Source: Acinetobacter sp. WCHA55
Lineage (GTDB): Bacteria; Pseudomonadota; Gammaproteobacteria; Pseudomonadales; Moraxellaceae
Assembly: GCF_002165305.2 (NCBI RefSeq)
Contig: NZ_CP032285.1
Location: forward strand, 186,001 to 250,000
Length of the DNA stretch: 64,000 nt
Direction: 5' to 3'
Numbering within the stretch: position 1 is the first letter of the stretch; the number at the start of each line of letters is the position of its first letter. The notes under the pieces were generated by a model. It worked only from the letters and a program-made list of their open reading frames with translations, made no database searches and was not told the origin of the DNA. Of the stretch, positions 25,564 through 34,134 are shown piece by piece. Both the position numbers and the translations under genes were made by a program.

Positions 25564-26040
25564 TTACTTATATTTTTGGATGATGCGTTCAATAAATCGA
25601 ATCATTGTGTCCTTATCAATTTTGGCCTGGTCGTAATTGTCATAGCTAAACATCACCAAAGCATCTTCCTGAGTGATGCCAAAAAACTCACGTACTGCTT
25701 TCCACTGGTAAACGACTGGTACAGTGACAACAGGCGCATCTTTTAGCTCTTCATTGCTGAGTATTTTTTCATACATGAAGATTGGCCCAACAGAACCATG
25801 AAAATTGAAACCTAGATTTTGGAAATACTCGACAGACGTAGCCCAACCAATCAGGCATCCTACAATATTTTTATCTAACAATTCTTCTGTGGTGAAACCT
25901 GAAAAGAAATCGGTGTGTTGTTCTGTATGGCTTGCGTCATAATCACGCCAAATGTCGAAATCAAAGCTTTCATCAGGAATGACCTCGATCACTAGCTCAA
26001 TCAGCTTTTCTAAACGCTCAACGGTCGTTGCTTTGTTCAT
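25564..26040 (-). CDS. Hypothetical protein, paralogue of 26440-27282
   Basis: 158 residues. The N-terminal plan (LIELVIEVIPDESFDFDIWR, then VGCLIGWATSVEYFQNLGF and VREFFGITQEDALVMF) repeats that of the 26440-27282 protein (HERFDLDLWR, CCVIGWATADETFKRL, VREFFGLNYEDVDHIIF), so they are a duplicated family. Function unknown. The start is set behind the conserved leader at 26040. Confidence 0.7.
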   Translation of the reverse strand: MNKATTVERLEKLIELVIEVIPDESFDFDIWRDYDASHTEQHTDFFSGFTTEELLDKNIVGCLIGWATSVEYFQNLGFNFHGSVGPIFMYEKILSNEELKDAPVVTVPVVYQWKAVREFFGITQEDALVMFSYDNYDQAKIDKDTMIRFIERIIQKYK

Positions 26041-26068
26041 ATCTGCTCCAAGTTTTAGGCGGTGTGCC
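26041..26068 (-). promoter_or_regulatory. Leader hairpin upstream of 25564-26040
   Basis: GGC-ACACC-GCC (26058-26068) followed by TAAAACTTGGAG. No separate promoter was seen; the gene probably belongs to the mRNA from 27324-27352. Confidence 0.7.
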
Positions 26069-26077
26069 AAAAGGGGT

Positions 26078-26105
26078 AGCGGTACATATTGGCGCACGTA
26101 CCGCT
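26078..26105 (-). other. Hairpin in the intercistronic gap 26069-26112
   Basis: AGCGGTAC pairs with GTACCGCT around a 12-nt loop, between two cotranscribed genes. Could be a processing site or weak attenuator; ACCCCTTTT follows on the minus strand. Confidence 0.5.
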
Positions 26106-26112
26106 GTTGGAA

Positions 26113-26427
26113 TTACAAATCCAGTTGAATTAAGAACAGTGGTAAAGGTGCATCACTGTCTTGTGTAATGAGCATAGGCAAGAAGAAACTAAATCCCTCA
26201 AAAAACACGCCCATGTCGTAATCATCTTGAAAAGAAAAGGGCTGTGAAGTGATACTGACATTCTCAATAGCACTAATTAGTGCCTCGATGTTGGTATGTT
26301 TTGCTGTATCGATCACATACACACGAAAACCGGCTTCTGTGGTGTTCGGTATCTGTTGTACTTGCTGTGGCAAGTAAAAGCCAAGTTCGTTGATGGCACT
26401 GACGAGTTGCGGATTTTCAATTGTCAT
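26113..26427 (-). CDS. Hypothetical protein
   Basis: 104 residues, no recognised family. AAGGAAACCTACCC precedes the ATG. It lies 12 bp after the 26440-27282 gene and shares its mRNA. Confidence 0.65.
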   Translation of the reverse strand: MTIENPQLVSAINELGFYLPQQVQQIPNTTEAGFRVYVIDTAKHTNIEALISAIENVSITSQPFSFQDDYDMGVFFEGFSFFLPMLITQDSDAPLPLFLIQLDL

Positions 26428-26439
26428 GGGTAGGTTTCC

Positions 26440-27282
26440 TTATTGAACTACTTTTGCGCTATTTAAATTTTGCAATGCGATATGCGTTAAACGTTGATTA
26501 ATGATTTCGTCATACGGCGAAATGAAATCCTCTTGCCAGTTATGCATGAGATGTTCGATCGGGTATGTTTCCAGATATTCTTCTAATGCTTCATTCGGCT
26601 TAGGAACGAAAGCTAATGGCTCTTTAATGTTGTAATTGCTGGCGATGTATTCCAGTGGATCACAATCACCTGGTACGTTGACCGTAGCAACAAACTCAAG
26701 ATAAGCACCATCGGGGAAAAACTTATTGAAGCAATCAACCACAACAGATATTTCACGGACTTCATCATCATTTAAAGTGAACTCACGGACTTCTTTATCC
26801 AGTGCAACAATTGAGCTAGATAACAAGTGGTCAAGGTCTTGTGGACGGATGTTCACGCAATTAATAACTTGGTTGATATGATGAATAATCTCGTCTTTGA
26901 TTCGGTCTTCAAAAGCGTAGTTGCTGTCAAAAATAATATGATCGACATCTTCATAATTGAGTCCAAAAAACTCACGTACTGCTTCAGAACCGCGATAAAC
27001 AACATTTGTTTTGAGTTCTTCATAAGTGAATGGCTCACCAGTATTCGCACGGAATGGTGCATAAAGGGGAACGCCGTCTAACATCATGAAGTTAAGTCTT
27101 TTAAATGTTTCATCAGCTGTCGCCCAACCTATGACGCAACAATTAGCATCACTATTTATAAGTTGAGCAAAAGTCATATTGTCGGTACCAGGGATCGTGC
27201 GCCATAAATCCAGATCAAAACGCTCATGTGGTACTTGCTTGATGATATTTTTTAAATGATTTAGCTTATCAAGTTGATTCAT
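26440..27282 (-). CDS. Hypothetical protein, larger paralogue of 25564-26040
   Basis: 280 residues. The N-terminal ~140 residues match the plan of 25564-26040; the C-terminal half is unique. No function recognised. Starts at MNQLDKLNHLKNII behind the conserved leader, not at the longer frame to 27306. First gene of a three-gene unit. Confidence 0.75.
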   Translation of the reverse strand: MNQLDKLNHLKNIIKQVPHERFDLDLWRTIPGTDNMTFAQLINSDANCCVIGWATADETFKRLNFMMLDGVPLYAPFRANTGEPFTYEELKTNVVYRGSEAVREFFGLNYEDVDHIIFDSNYAFEDRIKDEIIHHINQVINCVNIRPQDLDHLLSSSIVALDKEVREFTLNDDEVREISVVVDCFNKFFPDGAYLEFVATVNVPGDCDPLEYIASNYNIKEPLAFVPKPNEALEEYLETYPIEHLMHNWQEDFISPYDEIINQRLTHIALQNLNSAKVVQ

Positions 27283-27352
27283 TACAGGACTCCAAGTTTT
27301 AAGCAATTGCTTTCGATAGAACCATTTTATTTAAAAAATACTAATGAATAAC
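27283..27352 (-). promoter_or_regulatory. Island-type promoter and hairpin leader (for 26440-27282)
   Basis: Minus strand: AAAGTTATT (box 27347-27352), 17 bp, TAAAAT (27324-27329), hairpin AAGC-AATT-GCTT (27301-27312), AAAACTTGGAG. Confidence 0.75.
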
Positions 27353-27403
27353 TTTATTGGAATTAATTAACCGACCTAAAACACGTAATGGATATTTGAA
27401 ATA

Positions 27404-27433
27404 TTTTTAATCAATTAAAATCATCGTATACGT
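27404..27433 (-). repeat. Bipartite palindromic repeat, copy 8
   Basis: TTTTTAATCAATTAAAA followed by TCATCGTATACG, about 50 bp upstream of the box at 27347. Confidence 0.85.
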
Positions 27434-27489
27434 TTTAAGCCATGCTTAGACGGCGTATATACCGGTCTATTTTTCTAATGCAAAAAAAA

Positions 27490-27520
27490 AGAGTACTTAA
27501 GTTCGGACTTAAATACTCTT
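27490..27520 (-). terminator. Terminator of 27535-28065
   Basis: GAGTACTTAAGT and ACTTAAATACTC form a long stem, followed by nine T residues on the minus strand. Confidence 0.85.
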
Positions 27521-27534
27521 AATGAGTTGGGGCA

Positions 27535-28065
27535 TTATTTCCGATTGGCTAAGTTGAAAAATAGTGAATACATTGCATTCTTAAATAACCAAAAGGTGAG
27601 GGGATTATCCGCTTCATCTTTAGACTGGTGGCGAATGATATTCCAGTTGAAATACTTTTCTGAATAGCCCATGTGAGTGACATAAGCAAAATTACGAACG
27701 TCATTTTCTGAAACGTATTGGAATGCTTGTTTAAGCTCATTTTGGGCGTTTTGTTCGCCGTCATGGTCAAAAGCATCAGCTTCTAAGATAAGTTCGCGCA
27801 TGCCGACCATAGCAAGGTATATGACTGCTTCAAAGTCATAGTTCATCATGCGTAGGAAGTGTTTTTTCAAAAAGGCTTCGTCAATGTGTTCAACTTCTTT
27901 GTAATTTTTAAGTGCGCTTAGACCATGCTCACCAAAGATATATTTAAGTACACGAAATTGAGCGCATAACGGCAAGTTTTCACCCTCCACATGTGAGCAA
28001 AGGGCGGTGTAGCGGTTCATGTCGATGACTGAGCTTAGAGATTGTTTTAAAGCGCCTAATAGCAT
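27535..28065 (-). CDS. Hypothetical protein
   Basis: 176 residues, helical, no recognised family. Starts at MLLGALKQSLSSVIDM with AAAGGATAT upstream. It follows 28109-28672 by 43 bp and shares its promoter. Confidence 0.7.
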   Translation of the reverse strand: MLLGALKQSLSSVIDMNRYTALCSHVEGENLPLCAQFRVLKYIFGEHGLSALKNYKEVEHIDEAFLKKHFLRMMNYDFEAVIYLAMVGMRELILEADAFDHDGEQNAQNELKQAFQYVSENDVRNFAYVTHMGYSEKYFNWNIIRHQSKDEADNPLTFWLFKNAMYSLFFNLANRK

Positions 28066-28108
28066 TGTTATATCCTTTTTCGGGTTTTGTTTATTGTATG
28101 GTGTACGG

Positions 28109-28672
28109 TTAAGCAAGAAATGTGTTAACTAAATGAGTTGTGTCATGGTGTTGAGATAACTTTTCGGCATCCATGTCGTTATGTTCTTCATAGATAGTTT
28201 TTAAGGTTTTAATGGTTTCATGCATCAAGGTTTCATGATGCTCAGTATTGAATTTGAACTTGTGGCACTCTTTAGCAAGGGATACACGAACTTTGAATTT
28301 TTCTAAAAATTCGATGGTTTTATTGGTGGTGTCACTTTCACATCCAAAGTAACAAACATTATCAATATGCAATGCGGTTGTTTTCAGCATTAATGGATTT
28401 TTATCAAACACAAAATAAGCAAAAATGCAGCTTTCTCGACTGTTGTAAGTAATGTAAGACTTCTCAACATTAATTGCGTCCACTGATTTAAACCAAACAA
28501 CGCCATCGTCATAGGTTTCAGCATGGCTTGAGAAAAGCATATAAATTAAGGTGTCGATAATTTCTGCGGTGCTGTTGCCGATAATTAAATGATTCAGACT
28601 TGAATCACTTCCGTTTGTAAATTGGTATTGAGCGACCACTTTATTTGCAAATTGATGTGCTGCGTTATTCAT
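28109..28672 (-). CDS. Hypothetical protein
   Basis: 187 residues, no recognised family. CTTGGAG sits a few bases before the ATG as in the other island genes, but the hairpin is weak or absent. First gene of a two-gene unit. Confidence 0.7.
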   Translation of the reverse strand: MNNAAHQFANKVVAQYQFTNGSDSSLNHLIIGNSTAEIIDTLIYMLFSSHAETYDDGVVWFKSVDAINVEKSYITYNSRESCIFAYFVFDKNPLMLKTTALHIDNVCYFGCESDTTNKTIEFLEKFKVRVSLAKECHKFKFNTEHHETLMHETIKTLKTIYEEHNDMDAEKLSQHHDTTHLVNTFLA

Positions 28673-28742
28673 TATTCATCTCCAAGTTTCGGACAATATT
28701 TTCCTAAGGTTTTATTTTAATCTGAGTCACTTCATTAGAAAT
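28673..28742 (-). promoter_or_regulatory. Island-type promoter and leader (for 28109-28672)
   Basis: Minus strand: TTTTTTGAGAAAAATTTCT (box 28737-28742), 17 bp, TAAAAT (28714-28719), CGAAACTTGGAG. No clear GC-closed hairpin. Confidence 0.7.
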
Positions 28743-28756
28743 TTTTCTCAAAAAAA

Positions 28757-28781
28757 AAAGATTCTTTTTTCAAGAATCTTT
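28757..28781 (-). terminator. Terminator of the Fic unit
   Basis: AAAGATTCTT and AAGAATCTTT stem followed by TTTTTT on the minus strand; it overlaps the repeat at 28778. Confidence 0.8.
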
Positions 28782-28808
28782 TAATCAATTAAAAGCCATC
28801 GTATACGG
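28778..28808 (-). repeat. Bipartite palindromic repeat, copy 9
   Basis: TTTTAATCAATTAAAA followed by GCCATCGTATACGG, upstream of the promoter at 28714-28742. Confidence 0.85.
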
Positions 28809-28818
28809 ATTAATCTAA

Positions 28819-29577
28819 TTATCCGTAACTCGGTGAATCATCATCATTTGATTTATCCTGGTCATTTTCCTGTTCTTGCTCTTGTTCTTCCGTATTTTCA
28901 AGCTTCAGGACTAGATCGTATGGTTCAATGATACTGTCCATGACTTTTAAAAGGTAAGAGAGGTCTTGTTCCATCGGTTCTAGGTTTTCATAGTTTTCAC
29001 CGACATAAAGCTCTTGATCTGTCAGTGAACGTTTAAACGCATAGTTCCAATCTGATACGGCGACCTTGCTATATACCATGGTGTAACCAGCATCATTCGC
29101 CAGCTGGTTCATCATCAGTTTTGCAGCGCGACCGTTACCCTCTTCAAAAGGGTGAGCTTCATTTAACTTGGCATAAAGCTGAGTGAACTCTTGCACAAAC
29201 TGGTCTTTGTCCAAACCTTTCAGGTGGTCTTTTTCTTTAACCGCCTGTGAGAACTTATTCAGTTCATCAGGGATCAGGTTTTTATCTAGGAAATGACCGA
29301 TTTCATAATTACCGTTCGGGTCGATCGCACGTTTAGAAATGTCGTCCAGACGCACTTCTCCAGCCCAATCGTAAATATGCTCAAAGATTTTTTCATGGAT
29401 TTTAGAGAGGTGGTCGAGATCATAATTGCCACGTAAAGGCGAAATTTCCATTTTCGCTATTCGATGTTCCGTGATTTCTTTTTCCAGTGCCTTTTTATAG
29501 TCGCCTTGCGCTTGGCAACTGGTAGGTTGAGATAAGATGTCTTTTGCATCTAAATAAAACTCAAGTTTATCGTCCAT
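28819..29577 (-). CDS. Fic-domain toxin-like protein
   Basis: 252 residues. The Fic motif HPFEEGNGR is at residues 142-150; Fic enzymes transfer AMP or other nucleotide groups to proteins. The preceding GNYDLDHLSKIHEKIF and YDWAGEVR are typical of the VbhT/Bep-type Fic core. The second conserved arginine (GNGRxxR) is lysine (GNGRAAK). The C-terminus is an acidic low-complexity tail. It is preceded by a small VbhA-like gene. Confidence 0.85.
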   Translation of the reverse strand: MDDKLEFYLDAKDILSQPTSCQAQGDYKKALEKEITEHRIAKMEISPLRGNYDLDHLSKIHEKIFEHIYDWAGEVRLDDISKRAIDPNGNYEIGHFLDKNLIPDELNKFSQAVKEKDHLKGLDKDQFVQEFTQLYAKLNEAHPFEEGNGRAAKLMMNQLANDAGYTMVYSKVAVSDWNYAFKRSLTDQELYVGENYENLEPMEQDLSYLLKVMDSIIEPYDLVLKLENTEEQEQEQENDQDKSNDDDSPSYG

Positions 29578-29646
29578 ATTGTTCTACTTATGAGTGATTG
29601 GGTTTGGTAATCCGCTGTAAGCTAGATTAGGTTGTATTCGCGATGA

Positions 29647-29859
29647 TTAGGCTTTGTTTTTAAGTGCATTCCATTTTTTCATCAATGCAGCTTCTTCCTC
29701 GTCAAATGTTGTTTGACCAGTTGCTAAGCGCTCCATACGTGCGTTTGATGATGCTTCACATGCTTTAACAATGTGAGGGGAGAACTCTTGAGCTACATTG
29801 CCTTGAGCAGAACGGTATGCAGCACGTACACGGTCTTCGTATTTCACTTCTTCAGACAT
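29647..29859 (-). CDS. VbhA-like antitoxin candidate
   Basis: 70 residues starting MSEEVKYEDRVRAAY, with AGGAAACC upstream. Size, position just before fic and the plan (RSAQGN..., SPHIVKACE, then a basic helix) resemble VbhA-type class I Fic inhibitors. The usual inhibitory S/TxxxE(G/N) sequence is not clearly present (SAQGNV is the nearest), so the assignment is tentative. Confidence 0.65.
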   Translation of the reverse strand: MSEEVKYEDRVRAAYRSAQGNVAQEFSPHIVKACEASSNARMERLATGQTTFDEEEAALMKKWNALKNKA

Positions 29860-30056
29860 ATCGGTTTCCTGTATCAACAATCTGTAAATTACAATAATTG
29901 TAACCCCAAACAAGGGGGCGATTCTTGCTAAATTGCGTATAAACAATCTTATTGGTATATACCGATTAACAAAATCAAATAAGATTAAAATTCCAAAAAA
30001 ATCAAATATCGTATATTAAGTATATAATTTAAGTATATACAGGAAAGTCGTTAAAC

Positions 30057-30512
30057 ATGAACGTATTCAAAACACTAAAACTATCTGCAGTTGCAATAAT
30101 CTCAGTGTCTATGTCGTGCGCTGTTTTAGCTAATAGTTCTTTAAATAACCTGAATACAAACAGCTTAAAATCTGCTGTTGCGCTTTCTCCTACTGCTGAA
30201 AACAAACGTAAAGTTGAGCGTTTGCTTAACACTAAAACACCGTACCAGATTGAAACTGGTGCGGTACTTAAAAAAGTGAAGTATTCAAAACACTTTAATA
30301 TGAACGTTCAGATGTCTAGCAAAACTGCAGATAAATACTCTTCTGATGAAACTGACTCTTTAAACCGCTTTGTGAATGAAAAGATTCATCCGTTTTATTG
30401 CTCTGTATTCGCCAATGCTCCAGTTAAACCAGATCTGTATGTAGACATCGTGGACAATCAGGGTGAATCATTCTTTGGAAGTGCTGAGCGCTATTCAGAT
30501 ACTTGCCAATAG
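30057..30512 (+). CDS. Exported protein of unknown function
   Basis: 151 residues with an N-terminal signal peptide (LKLSAVAIISVSMSCAVLA). The mature part has two cysteines that could form a disulfide. AGGAAAG precedes the ATG. Monocistronic, with a terminator downstream. No family recognised. Confidence 0.7.
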   Translation: MNVFKTLKLSAVAIISVSMSCAVLANSSLNNLNTNSLKSAVALSPTAENKRKVERLLNTKTPYQIETGAVLKKVKYSKHFNMNVQMSSKTADKYSSDETDSLNRFVNEKIHPFYCSVFANAPVKPDLYVDIVDNQGESFFGSAERYSDTCQ

Positions 30513-30562
30513 TTTTAAGGGCTAAATATTACATAGATCTGTTAACGCCGTTTTAGGCAAAA

Positions 30563-30590
30563 AAATAGACCGCTTAATTGCGGTCTATTT
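30563..30590 (+). terminator. Terminator downstream of 30057-30512
   Basis: AAATAGACCGC and GCGGTCTATTT (11-bp stem) with T-rich sequence on the plus side and A-rich on the other, so possibly bidirectional with 30615-31151. Confidence 0.85.
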
Positions 30591-30614
30591 GTTTTTATAC
30601 TGGCACCTAAAACC

Positions 30615-31151
30615 TTATGGAAAGGTCTTAGGTAGCACCGCTGTATAGCCTACGATCTTGCGTATTTTGATCTGCATATCAAGATGCAACGGCTGTACTG
30701 TCAAACGATTGAAGTAAGACTTAATCTCGCGCATCCACGCATGGAAACGATCATCACAATGACGCATAAGCTTCTTAAGGTGATTGCGGTCAGCTTCTTG
30801 TAAGAAACTGAGTTCTCTGTCGATTGACCAAAGATCAATATCCTGATCATTTATACATAACAAGTACTGCGTATCAACGACCAATGAAGATACCAACTTG
30901 CCTTGGTCTTGCTTGTAGATCAGCTCAAAATCAACTAGTGCATCTAAAGCGCCGTTGATGTTTTCGATTTGAATGTCACGGCGTAAACGTACTGGTAGCT
31001 CCAGCAGTACAGTATTCTTATTTGACTGGTAATAATCAGCACGGACTTGGCTATCCCATGCAATATTTTCAAACATAAAATTTTGAAAAGAGGTGAGAGA
31101 ATCTTCTTGTAGACCGACAACTTTTGTTTTAGATAAGATTTCAAAGTTCAT
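30615..31151 (-). CDS. Hypothetical protein
   Basis: 178 residues, no recognised family. Start at MNFEILSKTKVVGL, directly behind the leader TTTGGAGAAATT. A longer frame to 31202 enters the promoter and is rejected. Confidence 0.7.
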   Translation of the reverse strand: MNFEILSKTKVVGLQEDSLTSFQNFMFENIAWDSQVRADYYQSNKNTVLLELPVRLRRDIQIENINGALDALVDFELIYKQDQGKLVSSLVVDTQYLLCINDQDIDLWSIDRELSFLQEADRNHLKKLMRHCDDRFHAWMREIKSYFNRLTVQPLHLDMQIKIRKIVGYTAVLPKTFP

Positions 31152-31218
31152 ATAATTTCTCCAAATGGTGAGCATTGAGCTCATACATTCATTATATTTC
31201 ACTGTACCTTTTCAAAAC
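31152..31218 (-). promoter_or_regulatory. Island-type promoter and hairpin leader (for 30615-31151)
   Basis: Minus strand: TTGAAAAAAGTTTTG (box 31213-31218), 16 bp, TATAAT (31191-31196), hairpin GAGC-TCAAT-GCTC (31170-31182), CATTTGGAG. Confidence 0.78.
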
Positions 31219-31510
31219 TTTTTTCAAAAAATATAGATTGTTTTAATGCTGTCCACGTTTACATTACATAGACAATGGCAAGAAATCTAATTAAACTGAC
31301 CTTGAATAAGAAATGCGTTCAAGTGATTTGTGTTTTTTTTATTCACCTTTCAATTTTAAAGAGCCAGGCGTTTTGCGTCTGGTTCTTTGCTTTCTGGTAT
31401 ATACCAAGCACATTTTTTTAATGTGCACTGACCAATCTCAATAATAAAGTTTCAGTTTTAAACCTTATTTATCGCTACGATTAAGCTAGTTGCTAGATGG
31501 GCTTTAAGAT
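31219..31510. other. Intergenic stretch with one hairpin
   Basis: About 290 bp without a gene. A hairpin at about 31357-31389 (AAAGAGCCAGGCG with a complementary GCGTCTGGTTCTTT) may be a terminator. Nothing else was recognised. Confidence 0.4.
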
Positions 31511-31771
31511 ATGAATGCATCAAGTACAATAGCTTTAATGGCGGTATCTATTGGTTTTCCAGTGGTATTAAACTTTGACTTTGCTTTTACTTATTTAATT
31601 GTTTTTGCCTTATTCCTCTGCACGATCGCTTTAATGTTTATGATAGTTTTTATTGTTCATAACGGTACTGTGACGGAAAAGATTAGCGCAATAATTAAAA
31701 GGATGTTCTTTTTTGCTGGTTATTGCGCTTGTGTATTAGGTGCGGTTTTGTTTACAAGATGCCTAGTCTAG
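31511..31771 (+). CDS. Small membrane protein
   Basis: 86 residues with about three hydrophobic helices. Weak ribosome site (GGGCTTTAAGAT). Its 3' end overlaps the opposite-strand membrane gene by 9 bp. Function unknown. Confidence 0.5.
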   Translation: MNASSTIALMAVSIGFPVVLNFDFAFTYLIVFALFLCTIALMFMIVFIVHNGTVTEKISAIIKRMFFFAGYCACVLGAVLFTRCLV

Positions 31772-32257
31772 TACGTTAATATTTAATGCATATTTGCTAA
31801 ATAAGTAATACCCAAACATACAGATCGCTAAAGTAACTACCGTCACTTTACGCGTTGAGTTCACAACTTCAGCACTGTCTTTCTTGCTATTAAAAATACC
31901 AACTTTGACTAACTTAAACACTGAGTCAAAAAGGGTGATGGCAAACCACGTTCCTAAAAAGTAAATCGCCATGGTCAAATATTCCTGTTTGTGCAACACA
32001 TACTTATATAAATAGACCAGTGTAGTGACCACAATTAATGAAAATGAAGCGCCATAGTGCAAGGTTTTGACGGCATTGCGATGTTGTTTTTCATTGTTGA
32101 TGTTAATCGCTGCGTTGATAAAACAAAAAATTGCCAATTGTCCAATGATGACGACAATCCCCATTGCAAATAATTGGATGTTAAGACCATAAGCCTCTTC
32201 CACTAAAATTACGGCGCTTGCAAACGCAAGGAACATTAAATATATGAGATATGGCAT
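31763..32257 (-). CDS. Multi-pass membrane protein
   Basis: 164 residues with four predicted membrane helices and a basic cytoplasmic loop. AAGAGAATC precedes the ATG. No family recognised. It lies beyond the terminator at 32317-32342, so it is probably expressed from its own promoter. Confidence 0.6.
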   Translation of the reverse strand: MPYLIYLMFLAFASAVILVEEAYGLNIQLFAMGIVVIIGQLAIFCFINAAININNEKQHRNAVKTLHYGASFSLIVVTTLVYLYKYVLHKQEYLTMAIYFLGTWFAITLFDSVFKLVKVGIFNSKKDSAEVVNSTRKVTVVTLAICMFGYYLFSKYALNINVLD

Positions 32258-32771
32258 GATTCTCTTGGTATGAAGCGATGATATTGGATGATTCTAGGCT
32301 AAGGTTCAAAAAAAAAGAAGTATGCTGGTCGCAACATACTTCCGATCTGATCAGGCTTCTACGTTCTGATTGATATAGTTTTTGTAGGCTAACTTCACTT
32401 AAAAGGGCTTCTTTCAAAACACCTTTGTCTTTTATCGTTGGATTGTGCAAACCAAGTGACGCACGGCGCTGTTTAGTGGTGTTTTTATTGGCATCTGTTA
32501 CCCAAACTGAGTCGATATAATCATCAACTAAAGCATGCAATTCGTTTGGTTTTACTGCATTGTCTAAATTGGAAAGTATAGCCTTATTGTTTACGATCGC
32601 TAAACTTTCATCATATTCTCGATAGCTTGTACGTAAAGAATTCTTAAAATGAAGCAATTGATCTTCAATTTTTAATTTACCGCCATCAAGCTCGATGTCG
32701 ATTACAAATGTCGTGATTTTAGATGATAGACCTAAAACACCAACTGATTTAACGCGAACAATAGTATCCAT
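32181..32771 (-). CDS. Hypothetical protein, probably frameshifted near its end
   Basis: The annotated frame gives 196 residues, but codons after about 32375 read through a strong terminator (32317-32342) and into the next gene. Adding one base in the T5 run at 32379-32383 would end the protein at a TGA (32351-32353) just before the terminator (ending NQNVEA), giving about 141 residues. Either a real frameshift or a sequencing error is likely. Start behind a conserved leader with hairpin 32789-32801. Confidence 0.6.
   Translation of the reverse strand: MDTIVRVKSVGVLGLSSKITTFVIDIELDGGKLKIEDQLLHFKNSLRTSYREYDESLAIVNNKAILSNLDNAVKPNELHALVDDYIDSVWVTDANKNTTKQRRASLGLHNPTIKDKGVLKEALLSEVSLQKLYQSERRSLIRSEVCCDQHTSFFLNLSLESSNIIASYQENHAISHIFNVPCVCKRRNFSGRGLWS
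32317..32342 (-). terminator. Terminator of the 34134-to-32351 unit
   Basis: GAAGTATG and CATACTTC stem followed on the minus strand by nine T residues (32308-32316). It lies inside the extended open frame of the 32181-32771 gene. Confidence 0.8.
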
Positions 32772-32801
32772 AACAACTCCAAGGTTTTGAGCAATGAGCT
32801 C
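32772..32801 (-). promoter_or_regulatory. Leader hairpin upstream of 32181-32771
   Basis: GAGC-TCATT-GCTC (32789-32801) followed by AAAACCTTGGAG. It overlaps the tail of the upstream gene region, so there is no separate promoter. Confidence 0.65.
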
Positions 32802-32812
32802 AGGTAAAACGG

Positions 32813-33706
32813 TTAAACTTTTGTGAGATCTGCTTCAATATCTATCAGCAATTCTTTTACTGCTTTCATGTGTGGCAATAAAGTATAGGTGTTCATTTCG
32901 CTATTAAATGCACCAGCTTCAAGTTGTACACCAGCAATAAACGGCTCATTGATTAAGTTGTTGCCAATGAGATGACTTAAGCAAGCCTGTACCAGTTTGT
33001 TATTTTCTTCAGACTTAACCAGTAGGGGATACAAAACCACGAGTATTGGTAAATCACAAAACTCCATGTTGTTTGCATCAAGTAGCTGTTTAAGTGCATC
33101 CTTAATATCTTCATTGAGAACCAACAGTTCTAAACCTTTTTTCATGTCTTTATAGGCGTTATCAATGGCTACTTCGGAAAAGTAAAACCAATCGCGCTGG
33201 TCATCGAGCATGAAGCTATCTAATGCAGCGATTTTCTGTAAGATCTGCAATTGTTCAGGGTTGAACGTGCGAATCGCTGTTCCATTGATTTTATGCTGTA
33301 ACAACAGCTTTAACGCCTTTTGCGCTTGATCGTTTAACTGCTGTACTTCTTGATTGAAGAAATTGCATAACTGATTCGACAGATCTACAAAGATAGAATT
33401 GTCATAGCAATCAGGTACCACGTTTTGAGTGGATAGCAACATAAAGCCATTTTCTGACAGCTCAGGATTCATATAGATACAAAGATTATGATCTTCGGTC
33501 AGCTCTGCAAAACCTTTTAAAGTGGTATATGCAATTTCATGATCAGGCAATTCAATGCCAGCATGGATATTAATGTGGAAGCTTGGGCTTTGGTCGCCGT
33601 GGTCTTGATCTGCAGTACTGATCATAGATAACAGGGTTTCCAAAAGCGCCGTATTCTTACGAATAGGCGACATAGCTTCATTAATTAAGATAAAGCTACT
33701 ATTCAT
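32813..33706 (-). CDS. Hypothetical protein
   Basis: 297 residues, helical, acidic, no recognised family. The start overlaps the stop of 33706-34134 by one base, so the two are translationally coupled. Middle gene of a three-gene unit. Confidence 0.7.
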   Translation of the reverse strand: MNSSFILINEAMSPIRKNTALLETLLSMISTADQDHGDQSPSFHINIHAGIELPDHEIAYTTLKGFAELTEDHNLCIYMNPELSENGFMLLSTQNVVPDCYDNSIFVDLSNQLCNFFNQEVQQLNDQAQKALKLLLQHKINGTAIRTFNPEQLQILQKIAALDSFMLDDQRDWFYFSEVAIDNAYKDMKKGLELLVLNEDIKDALKQLLDANNMEFCDLPILVVLYPLLVKSEENNKLVQACLSHLIGNNLINEPFIAGVQLEAGAFNSEMNTYTLLPHMKAVKELLIDIEADLTKV

Positions 33707-34134
33707 TAAAGTGCCTCCAAGAATAGTGAGCCCACAATATCAGTATTGAGTGGGTTAATTTCAATGAATTCGACTAGCTCCAGCGCTTTATCAACTGTGA
33801 GTTCCTTAGCGCGGAAATCAAAAAGTGTATCCACGCCAACGCCATCAATCACACCATATGAAGACATCAACTCTTCCAATTCAGGGATATTTTGATAATT
33901 TTCTTCAGCCAAGTTTTCCAAGGTCAAAAGGGCATTATCCACATGTGATTTGAACATGTGGGCAAGGAAGAAAGCTAAACGGTGCTCATGAGGTGCTCGA
34001 ATGAAGAAATACTCACTATGCTCGTCATCGTTAGAATCCTGGCGTGACGCTTTAACCAAAAACAAAGGTAAATTGTCAGTACTGCCGTAAACTTCGTTAA
34101 AATCGATCGGGCAAAAATTACGGTTTAAATTCAT
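33706..34134 (-). CDS. Hypothetical protein
   Basis: 142 residues, acidic, no recognised family. Start directly behind the conserved leader (AAAACTTGGAGAAAGCTC). First gene of a three-gene unit. Confidence 0.7.
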   Translation of the reverse strand: MNLNRNFCPIDFNEVYGSTDNLPLFLVKASRQDSNDDEHSEYFFIRAPHEHRLAFFLAHMFKSHVDNALLTLENLAEENYQNIPELEELMSSYGVIDGVGVDTLFDFRAKELTVDKALELVEFIEINPLNTDIVGSLFLEAL

